Part shown: positions 55,032 to 64,000 of the stretch, piece by piece
How the letters are laid out: every line of letters begins with the position of its first letter
Position numbering within the stretch: position 1 is the stretch's first letter
NCBI GenBank assembly: GCA_025057755.1
Contig: JANWVC010000008.1
Coordinates: 62,001-126,000, forward strand
Length of the DNA: 64,000 bases
Reading direction: 5' to 3'
Origin: Limisphaera sp.
GTDB lineage: Bacteria > Verrucomicrobiota > Verrucomicrobiia > Limisphaerales > Limisphaeraceae
The notes under the pieces: generated by a model
What the model was told of the DNA's origin: nothing
What the model saw: the letters and a program-made list of their open reading frames with translations, nothing else
Database searches by the model: none
Program-made: the position numbers and the translations under genes

Positions 55032-58000
55032 TTACTCCTCGACCAGCCATGGAGCTAACCACCGGATCATTTCATCCGCCGACAGCCCCTTCCGAGTTGC
55101 ATAATCGCGCAGTTGATCACGACCTATCTTACCCACGGCGAAATACCGAGCCTGGGGATGGGCAAAGTACAGGCCGCTGACACTGCTCGCAGGCCACATG
55201 GCGTACGACTCGGTCAAGCGAATCCCCGCCCGGTGCTCCACATCCAGCAATTGCCACAACGTGGCTTTTTCCGTGTGATCGGGACAGGCTGGATAACCTG
55301 CCGCGGGCCGTATGCCTCGGTACCGCTCTTCGATGAGGTCTTCCAGCGACAGCTGCTCGTTCCGACCATAACCCCATTCTTTCCGAACCCGTGCGTGCAG
55401 CCACTCGGCAAATGCTTCGGCCAAGCGATCCGCAAGGGCTTCCGCCATGATGGCATGGTAATCATCATGCGCGGCTTTGTATCCTTGCACAATCCGTTCT
55501 AGTCCATGACCCGTCGTCACGGCGAATGCGCCGATAAAATCCGGATGTTCGGACCCGACCTCTTCCCTTGCGGCAATGAAATCAGCCAGGCACCAATTCG
55601 GTGAACCGTCGTCCTTAAGCATTTGTTGACGCAGGAAATGAAGGCGCGTCAAGACACTCTGACAGGACCAATCCCTGTATAGGACCACATCGTCGCCAGC
55701 ACGCAATGCCGGGAAAAATCCGTACACACCTCGTGGCTCAAGCCAACGTTCGGCCACCAATCGCTCGAGCAGGCGTTGCGCGTCCCCGTACAATTGCCGC
55801 GCCTGCGGGCCGTGCCGGGGATGGTCTAGGATGGCAGGGAACCGACCGCGCAGCTCCCAGGCGTGAAAGAAAGGGGACCAGTCAATGAACGGCACCAGCT
55901 CAGCCAGGGAAATCGTGGCATGACGAACCCCGGCTTCCAGCTCGGGACGCGTGGAACCCGCTGGACAAAGCACACAAATCCCCGTGAATTCAGGGACAGG
56001 GCGGTCGGAATGGTTCAACTGTGGCGCTCGGGCTCGCGCCTCTGCAAGGCTCAAGAGCGGTTGGTGCCGGGTCTGATGAAGCTGCCGGACCCGCTCGTAC
56101 TCTTCCCGGATCTCCCGAATGAAACGGTTCCGAAGCTCTGGATGCAACAACTGGCTGACCACAGGAACGGCCCGACTTGCGTCCAAAACATGAATGACCG
56201 GCTGCCGATACACGGGCGCAATCTTCACGGCCGTGTGTGCCTTGCTTGTCGTGGCGCCGCCGATTAGCAAAGGTTGAGTAAAACCCTGCCGGTCCAATTC
56301 GCGCGCCACGTGCACCATCTCATCCAGCGAGGGCGTGATGAGACCGCTCAAACCAATAATGTCCACTGCTTTTTGACGGGCGGTCTCCAAAATGCGTTCG
56401 CACGGGACCATGACCCCGAGGTCGATGACTTCGTAATTGTTGCAGGCCAACACCACGCCTACGATGTTCTTGCCGATGTCATGGACGTCGCCCTTGACCG
56501 TGGCCAGGAGAATGCGGCCTTGCGGTTGAACTGTTTCACCCGCAGCCTGCCGGGCGGCTTTCTCCCGTTCGAGCCAGGGAGTCAGATAGGCGACTGCTTT
56601 TTTCATCACACGGGCTGATTTGACAACCTGTGGCAGAAACATTTTCCCTGCACCAAAAAGGTCTCCTACAATGTTCATGCCAGCCATCAGGGGGCCTTCA
56701 ATCACCGCCAAGGGATGCCCCAGCTTTTGCCGAGCTTCCTCGGCGTCGGCCTCAATGTACGCATCGACGCCATGGATGAGCGCGTGCTTCAGCCGCTCTT
56801 CCACGGGCCATTGACGCCATTCGGGCAGGCCTGTGCTGTCGGAGCATTGTGGACTCCGCGCGGCGTTGGCTTTGAGTTGCTCGCCATACTGAATCAATCG
56901 ATCGGTGGCATCGGGTCGCCGGTTCAGTATGACATCCTCGACCCGTTGACGAAGTTCAGCCGGGATCTCCTCATACACGGCCAGCAAACCCGCATTCACG
57001 ATCCCCATGTCCAATCCGGCCCGGATGGCATGGTAAAGAAAAACACTGTGCATGGCTTCGCGCACCTGATTGTTTCCGCGGAAGCTGAACGAAATGTTGC
57101 TAATGCCCCCGCTGACACGCGCGCCGGGCAGGTTTTCTTTAATCCAGCGGGTCGCCCGAAGGAAATCCACCGCGTAATGGGCGTGTTCTTCAATGCCGGT
57201 CCCCACCGTGAGCACGTTGGGGTCGAAAACAATGTCCTCCGGCGGAAAACCTACCTCTTCCGTCAACAGTTTATAACTCCGCTGACAAATCTCGATCTTG
57301 CGCTCAAAGGTGTCTGCTTGTCCGCGCTCGTCGAAGGCCATGACCACAACGGCGGCTCCATAACGCCGCACCAATTGCGCCAACTCCTTGAATCGTGATT
57401 CCCCTTCCTTCAAAGAGAGTGAATTCACAATGCCTTTGCCCGGCAAACAACGAAGTCCGGCTTCGAGCACGGCCCAGTTCGATGAGTCGATCATGATCGG
57501 CACGCGGGCCACGTCTGGTTCGCTCAACAACAGCCGCAAAAACCGTGTCATGGCCCGCACACCATCCAGCAGCGCCTCATCCATGCAGACGTCCAGGGCC
57601 TGAGCGCCGGATTCCACCTGTTGTCGCGCAATCGAGACGGCCCCGGCGTAGTCGCCTTGCCGAATCAAACGGGCAAATTTCGGTGATCCGGCGACGTTGG
57701 TCCGTTCGCCAATGTTCACAAAGTTGGTCTGCGGTGTGAAACTAAGGGGTTCCAAACCGCTCAAGCGCAGGGTGCGCGGCAAGATTGGTGGCTCGCGGGG
57801 CGGGCAATCCCGCACCGCCGCTGCAAGTTGCCGAATGTGTGCCGGAGTGGTTCCACAACACCCGCCCACAATGTTGACCCAGCCGGCCTGCGCCCACTCT
57901 CGTAATTGGCTGGCGAGGCTCTCGGGGGTCTCGGGAAAACCAGTCGGGGAGAGAGGATCCGGCAGGCCGGCATTGGGATAAAAGCAGGTGTACGTGGAGG

Positions 58001-58871
58001 CCAGCTTCGCCAATTCCTCGGCAAACGGCCGCATTTCTCGAGGCCCAAGCGCACAATTCAACCCGATCGTCAACGGCCGCGCGTGCGCCACGGAGATCCA
58101 GAAAGCTTCCAACGTTTGCCCAATCAACGTTCGGCCCGACCGGTCGGTGATGGTTCCAGAGATCATGATCGGCCACCGGTGTCCGAGCGAGGCAAACAAT
58201 TCTTCCAGGGCGTAAATGGCCGCCTTGGCGTTGAGTGTGTCGAAAATCGTTTCAATCAAAAGAAAGTCCACACCGCCGGCGATCAAGGCCTCGGCCTGAT
58301 CCCGATAAGCACGGCGCAGTTGATCGAAATTTACCGCACGAAATCCGGCGTCCTGGACATCAGGCGAAAGGCTACCCGTTACAGGCATCGGTCCCATGGC
58401 GCCTGCAACAAAGCGCGGCGACCCGGTTCTTTCCGCAACTTCATCCGCTGCTTCACGGGCCAGACGGGCGGCCGCTAAATTCAGGTCTGACACGAGCTGC
58501 CGCAGCCCTGGATCTGTTACCACCTGCTCAAAGTATTCTTCATCTTTGCGCGGACCCCTGGGGTTTGGCCCAAAAAACTCATGTTGCCCAATCGTGGTGG
58601 CGGAAAATGTGTTCGTCTCGACGATGTCTGCGCCTGCCTCCAAATATTGGCGATGCAGGCTCCGAATTAGGGCGGGTTGCGTCAGCACCAGCAGGTCATG
58701 ATTGCCCTTAAGAGGCTTACCCGTGTGGTTCGAAAAACGTTCCCCCCGCACGTCGGCCTCGGACAACCCCTGCTGTTGAATCAGCGTGCCCATGGCCCCG
58801 TCCAACACAACAATGCGCCGACGCAGGAGCGAGACCAGTGCAGTTTCTGCGGCACTGCGGCTTGCGTCCAT
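55032..58871 (-). CDS. metH: Cobalamin-dependent methionine synthase
   Basis: 1279 residues from the ATG at 58871 (frame open to 58907). All four modules are present: homocysteine barrel with zinc ligands Cys273 (GLNCALGP) and Cys338/Cys339 (VGGCCGTTP); methyltetrahydrofolate barrel starting [14 protein letters not shown] (383); cobalamin domain with the cap (~690-780) and the axial ligand in [12 protein letters not shown] (His797); and AdoMet reactivation domain ending with [15 protein letters not shown] and [13 protein letters not shown]. It transfers a methyl group from 5-methyltetrahydrofolate to homocysteine. No B12-type riboswitch is evident in the 128 bases upstream, and the upstream gene on the same strand is a protein kinase. 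Confidence 0.96.
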   Translation of the reverse strand: MDASRSAAETALVSLLRRRIVVLDGAMGTLIQQQGLSEADVRGERFSNHTGKPLKGNHDLLVLTQPALIRSLHRQYLEAGADIVETNTFSATTIGQHEFFGPNPRGPRKDEEYFEQVVTDPGLRQLVSDLNLAAARLAREAADEVAERTGSPRFVAGAMGPMPVTGSLSPDVQDAGFRAVNFDQLRRAYRDQAEALIAGGVDFLLIETIFDTLNAKAAIYALEELFASLGHRWPIMISGTITDRSGRTLIGQTLEAFWISVAHARPLTIGLNCALGPREMRPFAEELAKLASTYTCFYPNAGLPDPLSPTGFPETPESLASQLREWAQAGWVNIVGGCCGTTPAHIRQLAAAVRDCPPREPPILPRTLRLSGLEPLSFTPQTNFVNIGERTNVAGSPKFARLIRQGDYAGAVSIARQQVESGAQALDVCMDEALLDGVRAMTRFLRLLLSEPDVARVPIMIDSSNWAVLEAGLRCLPGKGIVNSLSLKEGESRFKELAQLVRRYGAAVVVMAFDERGQADTFERKIEICQRSYKLLTEEVGFPPEDIVFDPNVLTVGTGIEEHAHYAVDFLRATRWIKENLPGARVSGGISNISFSFRGNNQVREAMHSVFLYHAIRAGLDMGIVNAGLLAVYEEIPAELRQRVEDVILNRRPDATDRLIQYGEQLKANAARSPQCSDSTGLPEWRQWPVEERLKHALIHGVDAYIEADAEEARQKLGHPLAVIEGPLMAGMNIVGDLFGAGKMFLPQVVKSARVMKKAVAYLTPWLEREKAARQAAGETVQPQGRILLATVKGDVHDIGKNIVGVVLACNNYEVIDLGVMVPCERILETARQKAVDIIGLSGLITPSLDEMVHVARELDRQGFTQPLLIGGATTSKAHTAVKIAPVYRQPVIHVLDASRAVPVVSQLLHPELRNRFIREIREEYERVRQLHQTRHQPLLSLAEARARAPQLNHSDRPVPEFTGICVLCPAGSTRPELEAGVRHATISLAELVPFIDWSPFFHAWELRGRFPAILDHPRHGPQARQLYGDAQRLLERLVAERWLEPRGVYGFFPALRAGDDVVLYRDWSCQSVLTRLHFLRQQMLKDDGSPNWCLADFIAAREEVGSEHPDFIGAFAVTTGHGLERIVQGYKAAHDDYHAIMAEALADRLAEAFAEWLHARVRKEWGYGRNEQLSLEDLIEERYRGIRPAAGYPACPDHTEKATLWQLLDVEHRAGIRLTESYAMWPASSVSGLYFAHPQARYFAVGKIGRDQLRDYATRKGLSADEMIRWLAPWLVEE

Positions 58872-58999
58872 GCCCGAGAAAGTACCGACATGAGGCAGCC
58901 AGGGCAAATGAAATCATCAATGCATCCTGATTATATGATTATTCGTCCAGCAGCGAGATCGTGCGTTCCTGCGAATCGAAACCGCGCCGAGGTTGACCC

Positions 59000-59809
59000 C
59001 TACCGGTATAGCACCAGCTCCAGGTCGTGTCGCAGATGGCTCATCAAACCATAACGACGGGCCGGATCCGGCTGCAAGCAGCGCAACAGAATCCGCTCCA
59101 GGCCCGGGGGGATGTCCGGGTTCAGCTCACGAGGGGGTCGCGGGCCGGCCGGATCCTGCTGGCGGCGAAGGATCTCGTCCGGGGTTGTGCCTTCGAACGG
59201 CTTCTGATGTGTGAGTAACTCATACGCGGTGACACCGTAGGCAAAAATGTCCACGCGCTGGTCCAAAGCCTGGCGCAGCAATTGTTCCGGCGCCATGTAG
59301 TTTGGGGTGCCCGGATTTCGATCCAGCGGTTGGGGCGTGGGAGGAATGGGTTGCGCGAGGTCAAAATCAATCAACCGAATGTTGCCACTCGCAGTGACTA
59401 GAACGTTCTCGGGTTTAAAATCCAGATGCATGTAGCCACGTACATGCATGTGCTCCAAGGCTGCGGCCATGTCGAGGAGAAGTTGTGCTACGTTCTCAGC
59501 CACCACAGGGTCCACACGCGCCAACCGTTCTTTGAGATTTTCGCCCTCAACGTATTCCATCACGAGATAGTGACGGCCACGGTGGCGGCCGTGCTCGTAG
59601 TACCGAACGATCATCGGGTGTGGTTGCAATTGAGCCAACACTTCACACCCGTGTTGAAAGCGGCGTCGAGCTACTCGTTGAGACTCCAGCCCTTCATGCA
59701 TCACCCGCAATGCGTAGTGATGATGAGCCTCGTCCCGGGCGAGCCAGATTTCTGCCATTCCGCCGCTTTTGACCCGTTCCAACAACAAGAATCGTCCGAA
59801 GCGGGCCAT
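59000..59809 (-). CDS. Serine/threonine protein kinase-like protein lacking the VAIK lysine
   Basis: 269 residues from the ATG at 59809; a kinase domain with almost nothing else. G-loop-like VKSGGMAEIWLARD, then YALRVM with Arg35 where active kinases have lysine. The helix-C glutamate (FQHGCEVLAQL) is present; the catalytic loop is MHLDFKPENV (Asp130, Lys132, Asn135; HLD rather than HRD), the metal loop LIDFDLA (Asp148; DFD rather than DFG), then GTPNYMAPEQ. No membrane helix or sensor. It may be weakly active, rewired, or a pseudokinase scaffold. It sits 128 bases upstream of metH on the same strand. Confidence 0.85.
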   Translation of the reverse strand: MARFGRFLLLERVKSGGMAEIWLARDEAHHHYALRVMHEGLESQRVARRRFQHGCEVLAQLQPHPMIVRYYEHGRHRGRHYLVMEYVEGENLKERLARVDPVVAENVAQLLLDMAAALEHMHVRGYMHLDFKPENVLVTASGNIRLIDFDLAQPIPPTPQPLDRNPGTPNYMAPEQLLRQALDQRVDIFAYGVTAYELLTHQKPFEGTTPDEILRRQQDPAGPRPPRELNPDIPPGLERILLRCLQPDPARRYGLMSHLRHDLELVLYR

Positions 59810-60282
59810 GGGCGTCAGGGAATGCACCTTCCTGGGCCATCCAAAAAACACCGACCTTTAGCTAGCAAAACAATCGCCTTTCGCCAACCCCTGCGTTGAC
59901 TTCGAGAAGTTACGGCCTCTGTTCCCATGGGGCTTGCTGCACTCCACCCGCGCCCGCGTATAGCCAGCCGTCTGGCGATGGAAAGGTCCGAGGCTGCTCT
60001 TCTGTCCAATTTGAACGAGAAGCGTGTTTCTTCCCTCATGCCTTGTCGAACGCTGTCGCGGCGTGTGGCAAGCTGAGCTGCAGCGTGGCACGCCCATAAA
60101 GCCATGGGTTGAACCTTGGTCTATTTCCCAGGTTTAACATCATGGGCCCATTCATGGGATCTTCGTGGTTGGTGATCCGGCGACCTCCATTGCCCACTTG
60201 GCCTGTGACTCGCGACAGGTGCATCTGGGCCAGATTTGTGCCATCATGTGGGTTGGGATCGTTCGACGCAGGCCATGATTCA
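59810..60282. other. Divergent intergenic region
   Basis: About 470 bases between the kinase gene and the pseudouridine synthase gene. The plus frame is open from 60109, but its translation before 60283 is not RluA-like. No RNA gene or operator recognised. Confidence 0.4.
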
Positions 60283-61152
60283 ATGGACGTCCATGTCTTA
60301 TTTGAGAACGACGAACTACTGGTGATTAACAAACCGCCGGGTTTGGTCTGTCACCCCACCAAACCGGATGGACGCTCCAGTTTGGTGGAGTGGCTCCGAC
60401 AGCGAGGCCCGGGCTCAATCACGCCCTATCTTGTTAACCGCTTGGACCGCGAAACCAGTGGTTTGGTCTTGGTGGCCAAAAACCGACAAGTGGCTGGCGA
60501 ATTGGGACGCCTGGTGGAACAACGGGCCGTGGAGAAGCAGTACCTGGCCATTGTGCACGGTCATCCTGCCCGAGAGCAGGGTCGCATCGAGGCCCCTTTG
60601 GGCCCCAGTCTGAATGCCCCCGTGTCCATCATGGACGCTGTCAGGGCCGATGGTGTGCCAGCCTCTACAGATTATGTCGTGTTGTGTCGTTTTCAACGAA
60701 CTGTGTCGCCGCAACCGGATCCACGATGGTGGCCGGAGGCTCGTGGCATGCTTTTACGTGAACCGGAGACCGGCGTTGCTGACAGAGCCTTGGTCAGCTC
60801 ATTCAGCCTTCTACGATTGCAACCGCAAACAGGCCGCAAACATCAGCTCCGGATTCACCTGGCTTTCCTTGGCCACCCTGTCGTGGGCGATAAACTTTAC
60901 GGAGGCCAACCTGAGTTATATTTGGCCTTCGTGCGCAACACCTTGACGCCGGCGCAACAGGCACGATTGATCCTGCCTTACCATGCACTTCATGCCCACA
61001 CCCTGGCCTTCGCATGGCGAGGCCGACGATGGATGTTCCGTGCGCCACTTTTCCCCGTGTTTCGGCAGTTTCTGGCGGAAGCCGGCGTTTCGGAAAACGT
61101 GTGGGAAGATCGGAAGGACGCCCCTTGGCTCGAGCCCATCATTGGAAGTTGA
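60283..61152 (+). CDS. RluA family pseudouridine synthase
   Basis: 289 residues from the ATG at 60283. Starts directly with the catalytic domain (no S4 domain): LLVINKPPGLVCHP, SLVEWL, catalytic aspartate in VNRLDRETSGLVLVAK, EKQYLAIVHG, LQPQTGRKHQLRIHLAFLGHPVVGDKLYGG. A ~25-residue insertion (QRTVSPQPDPRWWPEARG) sits near residue 145. Isomerises uridine in rRNA or tRNA; which site cannot be told. Its 3' end overlaps the convergent priA gene by 14 bases. Confidence 0.9.
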   Translation: MDVHVLFENDELLVINKPPGLVCHPTKPDGRSSLVEWLRQRGPGSITPYLVNRLDRETSGLVLVAKNRQVAGELGRLVEQRAVEKQYLAIVHGHPAREQGRIEAPLGPSLNAPVSIMDAVRADGVPASTDYVVLCRFQRTVSPQPDPRWWPEARGMLLREPETGVADRALVSSFSLLRLQPQTGRKHQLRIHLAFLGHPVVGDKLYGGQPELYLAFVRNTLTPAQQARLILPYHALHAHTLAFAWRGRRWMFRAPLFPVFRQFLAEAGVSENVWEDRKDAPWLEPIIGS

Positions 61153-63436
61153 CGGGATCTACATCCACGGTCAGTTGGATGTCCTTCGGTAATGTGACCT
61201 CGCTCAGCCAACTGGCCAGTTCGCGGCTCAAGCGTAACATCCGTTGCGTCCGCAACATCAAATGATAACGGTAGTAAGTATGCGCACGCTCCAGGGGAGC
61301 TGGGGCCGGACCGGACATCTTCAAATCATCCCAACCGACCAATCGTTCCTCGAGTTGCCGCCGTACATGCGCTGCCACATAGCGCACTTTGTCTTCATTG
61401 CGCCCCCGAATTGTCAGGAGCATGACCCGCGTAAAGGGTGGGTAGTGTAAGGGTTGGCGAAATGCAACCTCCTGCTCGTAAAACCCTTCAAAGTCGTGCC
61501 GACGCGCGTACTGGATGGCCGGGTGATAGGGCGTGAATGACTGAACAATGACCTCGCCTTCTACCTCGCCCCGTCCAGCGCGGCCGGCTACTTGGGTAAT
61601 AAGTTGAAAGGTGCGTTCGGCCGCGCGAAAGTCAGGCTGATGCAACGCCAGATCCGCATGCACAATTCCCACCAACGTCACGTTGGGAAAGTGCAATCCC
61701 TTGGCGATCATCTGCGTCCCCACCAGAATGTCGATGTGCCCGACCCGAAACTCCGCCAAAATCCGGCGGTATTCCTCTTTGCGTTGCAAAATGTCTGAGT
61801 CCATTCGCTGTACCCGGGCGCGCGGAAATTGCCGCAGGAGTGCCTCTTCGACCCTCTGCGTGCCCAGACCCGAGTACCGAATCGCGCGATCCCCGCATCC
61901 CGGCGCTGGACAGGTCTGGGGCGCCGGTTGACTCTCGCCGCATATGTGGCACAACAAGCGCTGCCCAACCCGATGATAGGTAAATGCCACGCTGCAGGCA
62001 GGGCACCGGGCCACGTAGCCGCATCGGGGACACAGCATGGCGGTCGCGTAGCCTCGACGGTTTATAAAAAGTATCACCTGCTCTTTCCGCTCTAACCGTT
62101 GAAGAATCGCTTCCCGCAACTGAGGCGAAAAGATCGGCACGCCTCGTTCCTCCCGCAAGGCCAGCCGCATGTCCACCACACGAATCCGCGGCATGTTGCG
62201 CGCATCAACGCGCTCGGGCAATCGGAGCAGTGTATACTTGCCCCGCTGCGCATTGTGGTAGCTTTCCAACGATGGTGTCGCGGACCCGAGCACGACCACG
62301 GCCTCTTCCAAGGCGCCGCGCATGACCGCCACATCCCGCGCATGGTAGCGGGGCGCCTCTTCCTGCTTGTAAGTGGATTCATGCTCCTCATCCACAATGA
62401 TCAACCCCAACTGCTGCGCCGGCGCAAACACCGCCGAGCGCGCTCCAATCACGATGCGGGCCCGCCCTTGGCGAATCTTATACCATTCATCATGTCGCTC
62501 GCCCGCAGATAGATGACTGTGCAGCACCGCAACCAGTGTGCGTTGCGGGCCGGCGCAGAAACGTGCCTTGAACCGCTCAACGGTTTGCGGCGTCAAAGCA
62601 ATCTCTGGCACCAACACAAGCGCGCTCCGACCGCGCTCCAAAGCGGCCGCAATTGCTTGAAGATAGACCTCAGTCTTGCCGCTCCCCGTGACGCCGTGCA
62701 GCAAAAAGACCTTCGACTGCGATCGGCCGCCGGCGGCGCGACTCCTGGCCGGGCCTTCGCTCAGGTCAGCCCCGCGGGCTGGCTCCCGACCTGCCTTTTT
62801 CAACTCGTCCATCGCGGCCACAATGGCCTCCACCGCGTTCCGCTGGGCATCGTTCAAAGGCAGGGGGCTGGTCGGCAAAACGTGTTCCCGCCCCCAGGGA
62901 TCCCGCTCTTCAATCTGCGGCACGATTTCGATCAGGTGCTTCTCCTCCAAACGCCGCAGGGTGCCCAGGCTGGCTCCGGAAAGCTTCAGAAATTCCGCCA
63001 AAGGCAAACATCGGTGCTCTTCCAGGATGTGAAGCAGTTCTTGTTGCCGGCGCGTCAGACGCGGAAGCGAACCCAACACGGGCATCAGCCGAACCTGGAG
63101 TCGTTGTCGCCATCCAGCTTCGGCGCGCCGCACTACTTCAGGCAGCACACTTCGTAAGGCAATTTCGGCCGGGCAACAGTAATACTCAGCCACCCACCTA
63201 GCCAGTTGCAGTAAAGTGGGGCTGACCAGGGCCCTTTCGCCCACCGTCCGCAGAATCGGTTTCAGTGCCTGGTACGGGGACTCCGGCACAAGCGCAATGA
63301 CCAGCCCGTAAGCCTTGCGCCGACCCAAGGGCACTTCCACCCGCGTGCCGGGCTCGATCTGCCCTTCTAATTCCGGCGGCACGAGATAATCCAGTTCCTT
63401 GCGCAGGACTGTTTCCAACGCCACCCGCGCGATCAT
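61139..63436 (-). CDS. priA: Primosomal protein N' (replication restart helicase PriA)
   Basis: 765 residues. N-terminal 3'-DNA-binding domain (VALETVLRKELDYLVP, VEVPLGRRKAYGLV), winged-helix region, helicase core with Walker A HGVTGSGKTEVYLQ, DEEH box LIIVDEEHESTYKQEE, GSATPSLES, zinc-binding insert with eight cysteines (CPRCGYVARCPAC and CHICGESQPAPQTCPAPGC), GTQRVEE, VGTQMIAKGLHFPNV and QVAGRAGRG. It reloads the replicative helicase at stalled forks. A low-complexity Arg/Gly/Ser stretch (about residues 217-241) precedes the Walker A motif and is not typical. The gene overlaps the pseudouridine synthase gene tail to tail. Confidence 0.96.
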   Translation of the reverse strand: MIARVALETVLRKELDYLVPPELEGQIEPGTRVEVPLGRRKAYGLVIALVPESPYQALKPILRTVGERALVSPTLLQLARWVAEYYCCPAEIALRSVLPEVVRRAEAGWRQRLQVRLMPVLGSLPRLTRRQQELLHILEEHRCLPLAEFLKLSGASLGTLRRLEEKHLIEIVPQIEERDPWGREHVLPTSPLPLNDAQRNAVEAIVAAMDELKKAGREPARGADLSEGPARSRAAGGRSQSKVFLLHGVTGSGKTEVYLQAIAAALERGRSALVLVPEIALTPQTVERFKARFCAGPQRTLVAVLHSHLSAGERHDEWYKIRQGRARIVIGARSAVFAPAQQLGLIIVDEEHESTYKQEEAPRYHARDVAVMRGALEEAVVVLGSATPSLESYHNAQRGKYTLLRLPERVDARNMPRIRVVDMRLALREERGVPIFSPQLREAILQRLERKEQVILFINRRGYATAMLCPRCGYVARCPACSVAFTYHRVGQRLLCHICGESQPAPQTCPAPGCGDRAIRYSGLGTQRVEEALLRQFPRARVQRMDSDILQRKEEYRRILAEFRVGHIDILVGTQMIAKGLHFPNVTLVGIVHADLALHQPDFRAAERTFQLITQVAGRAGRGEVEGEVIVQSFTPYHPAIQYARRHDFEGFYEQEVAFRQPLHYPPFTRVMLLTIRGRNEDKVRYVAAHVRRQLEERLVGWDDLKMSGPAPAPLERAHTYYRYHLMLRTQRMLRLSRELASWLSEVTLPKDIQLTVDVDPVNFQ

Positions 63437-64000
63437 GATTGGAAGCCTAACACGGGGGGTCGCCCAGACGCCACTTCCCGCTTATGAAGCGCCGCATGCC
63501 CCCGCATGCTTCCGAAACCCCGTGCGGGAGCCGGATCAAACAAACTTCACTGACTTTTTGAATTCGCGCCATATAAGCGTTCGCGCACCCGTGAATTTTA
63601 GCCGACAGACAGCGCAAACGACTTAAATGAACTTACGAACGGAATGGCCCATCTTCGGTTGGAATTGACGCAGGCGCATGGTCGTCGCCCGCCCTGATTG
63701 TTCGCGAGAGGATACGCCTATTAAAAATTCATTGACAACGCGGCTGGAGATGGTTGGATATTCATCAAGCCCTAAATCAGTGCCATGTGATCTCCCTTTT
63801 TGGCGTGCGGGAAAGACCAACACCTTCCGTCGTATGCGCGGAGGACAATCCATAGTCCCCATGGCAGGGGGAGGTCAGCGGGGGCAGCTTCACAGTTGCA
63901 TGGCACCAAGTTGTCAAATGTGGACTTCGAAATCTGAACGTTCTGGTCCGTGCCAATCCTTCAACCAACAAACGCGCTCATGAAACAACTTGCAATCGCA
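63437..64000. other. Window end without recognised gene
   Basis: About 560 bases upstream of priA. CCCGCA (63501-63506) and TGCGGG (63523-63528) can pair across a 16-base loop. TTGACA near 63732 could belong to a promoter. Short frames here show no family signal; a gene may begin beyond the window. Confidence 0.4.

Noticed and set aside
58872-58999. Possible cobalamin riboswitch before metH
   Set aside because: The gap to the upstream kinase gene is only about 128 bases, too short for the full aptamer, and no B12-box-like sequence was seen.
63623-63862. 79-codon minus-strand frame at the window end
   Set aside because: No recognisable motif, and composition looks non-coding.

Overview
The window reads as chromosomal DNA of a Verrucomicrobiota bacterium, probably a Limisphaera/Pedosphaera-type lineage (inference from protein families, not from a marker gene). 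Supporting signs: twin-arginine secreted Gfo/Idh oxidoreductases, a PEP-CTERM/LamG protein, a huge lamin-tail/CotH secreted protein, a pseudopilin with the [13 protein letters not shown] core, secreted glycosidases, YfhO-like and NIPSNAP proteins, and the menaquinone enzyme MqnD. No rRNA, tRNA, insertion sequence or CRISPR array was recognised. Several gaps of 300-900 bases hold no convincing gene, so coding density is modest.

Layout. 1-2318: end of a GH127-type arabinofuranosidase, then on the minus strand a response regulator and a secreted GH5 glycosidase. 3216-4909: a decayed PA14-like secreted protein gene with three in-frame stops and a frameshift. 5376-12693: NIPSNAP protein, SDR dehydrogenase, serine beta-lactamase-like hydrolase, DUF6580 membrane protein, phosphodiesterase, and a coupled TAT-oxidoreductase/DUF6807 lipoprotein pair. 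13631-18415: minimal zincin, a second TAT oxidoreductase and a large YfhO-like membrane protein. 18942-22281: methyltransferase and two family 2 glycosyltransferases, probably for a surface glycan. 22379-27600: MqnD, PEP-CTERM protein and GH51 arabinofuranosidase.

27767-35555 is a tightly packed six-gene minus-strand operon. In transcription order it encodes a secreted sialidase-fold/MORN-like protein, a sodium:solute symporter, an iron-type alcohol dehydrogenase, a DapA-family aldolase, a PdxA2-type dehydrogenase and a DUF1537 acid-sugar kinase. Nearly all junctions overlap, and an inverted repeat AAAACG-N6-CGTTTT lies just upstream. It looks like an uptake and catabolism route for an unidentified acidic sugar ending in the known kinase/PdxA2 tetronate module. 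A second symporter with a large inserted loop and a small membrane partner sit directly upstream.

39004-43358 holds a YmdB-type phosphodiesterase, a GNAT acetyltransferase, and a three-gene sulfur operon: sulfide:quinone oxidoreductase-like flavoprotein, a DsrC/TusE-like protein with unusual cysteine spacing, and a DsrE-like protein. 43684-54880 holds the lamin-tail/CotH giant, ornithine carbamoyltransferase, a dipeptide-epimerase-like enolase-superfamily enzyme, an orphan CRISPR ring-nuclease-family protein with a probable winged-helix C-terminus and no CRISPR locus around it, and a lipoprotein/pseudopilin pair. 55032-63436 is mainly housekeeping: metH, an atypical protein kinase lacking the usual ATP-binding lysine, an RluA-family pseudouridine synthase and priA.

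The best candidates for something new are the ring-nuclease/winged-helix fusion, the SQR-DsrC-DsrE operon, and the six-gene acid-sugar operon.
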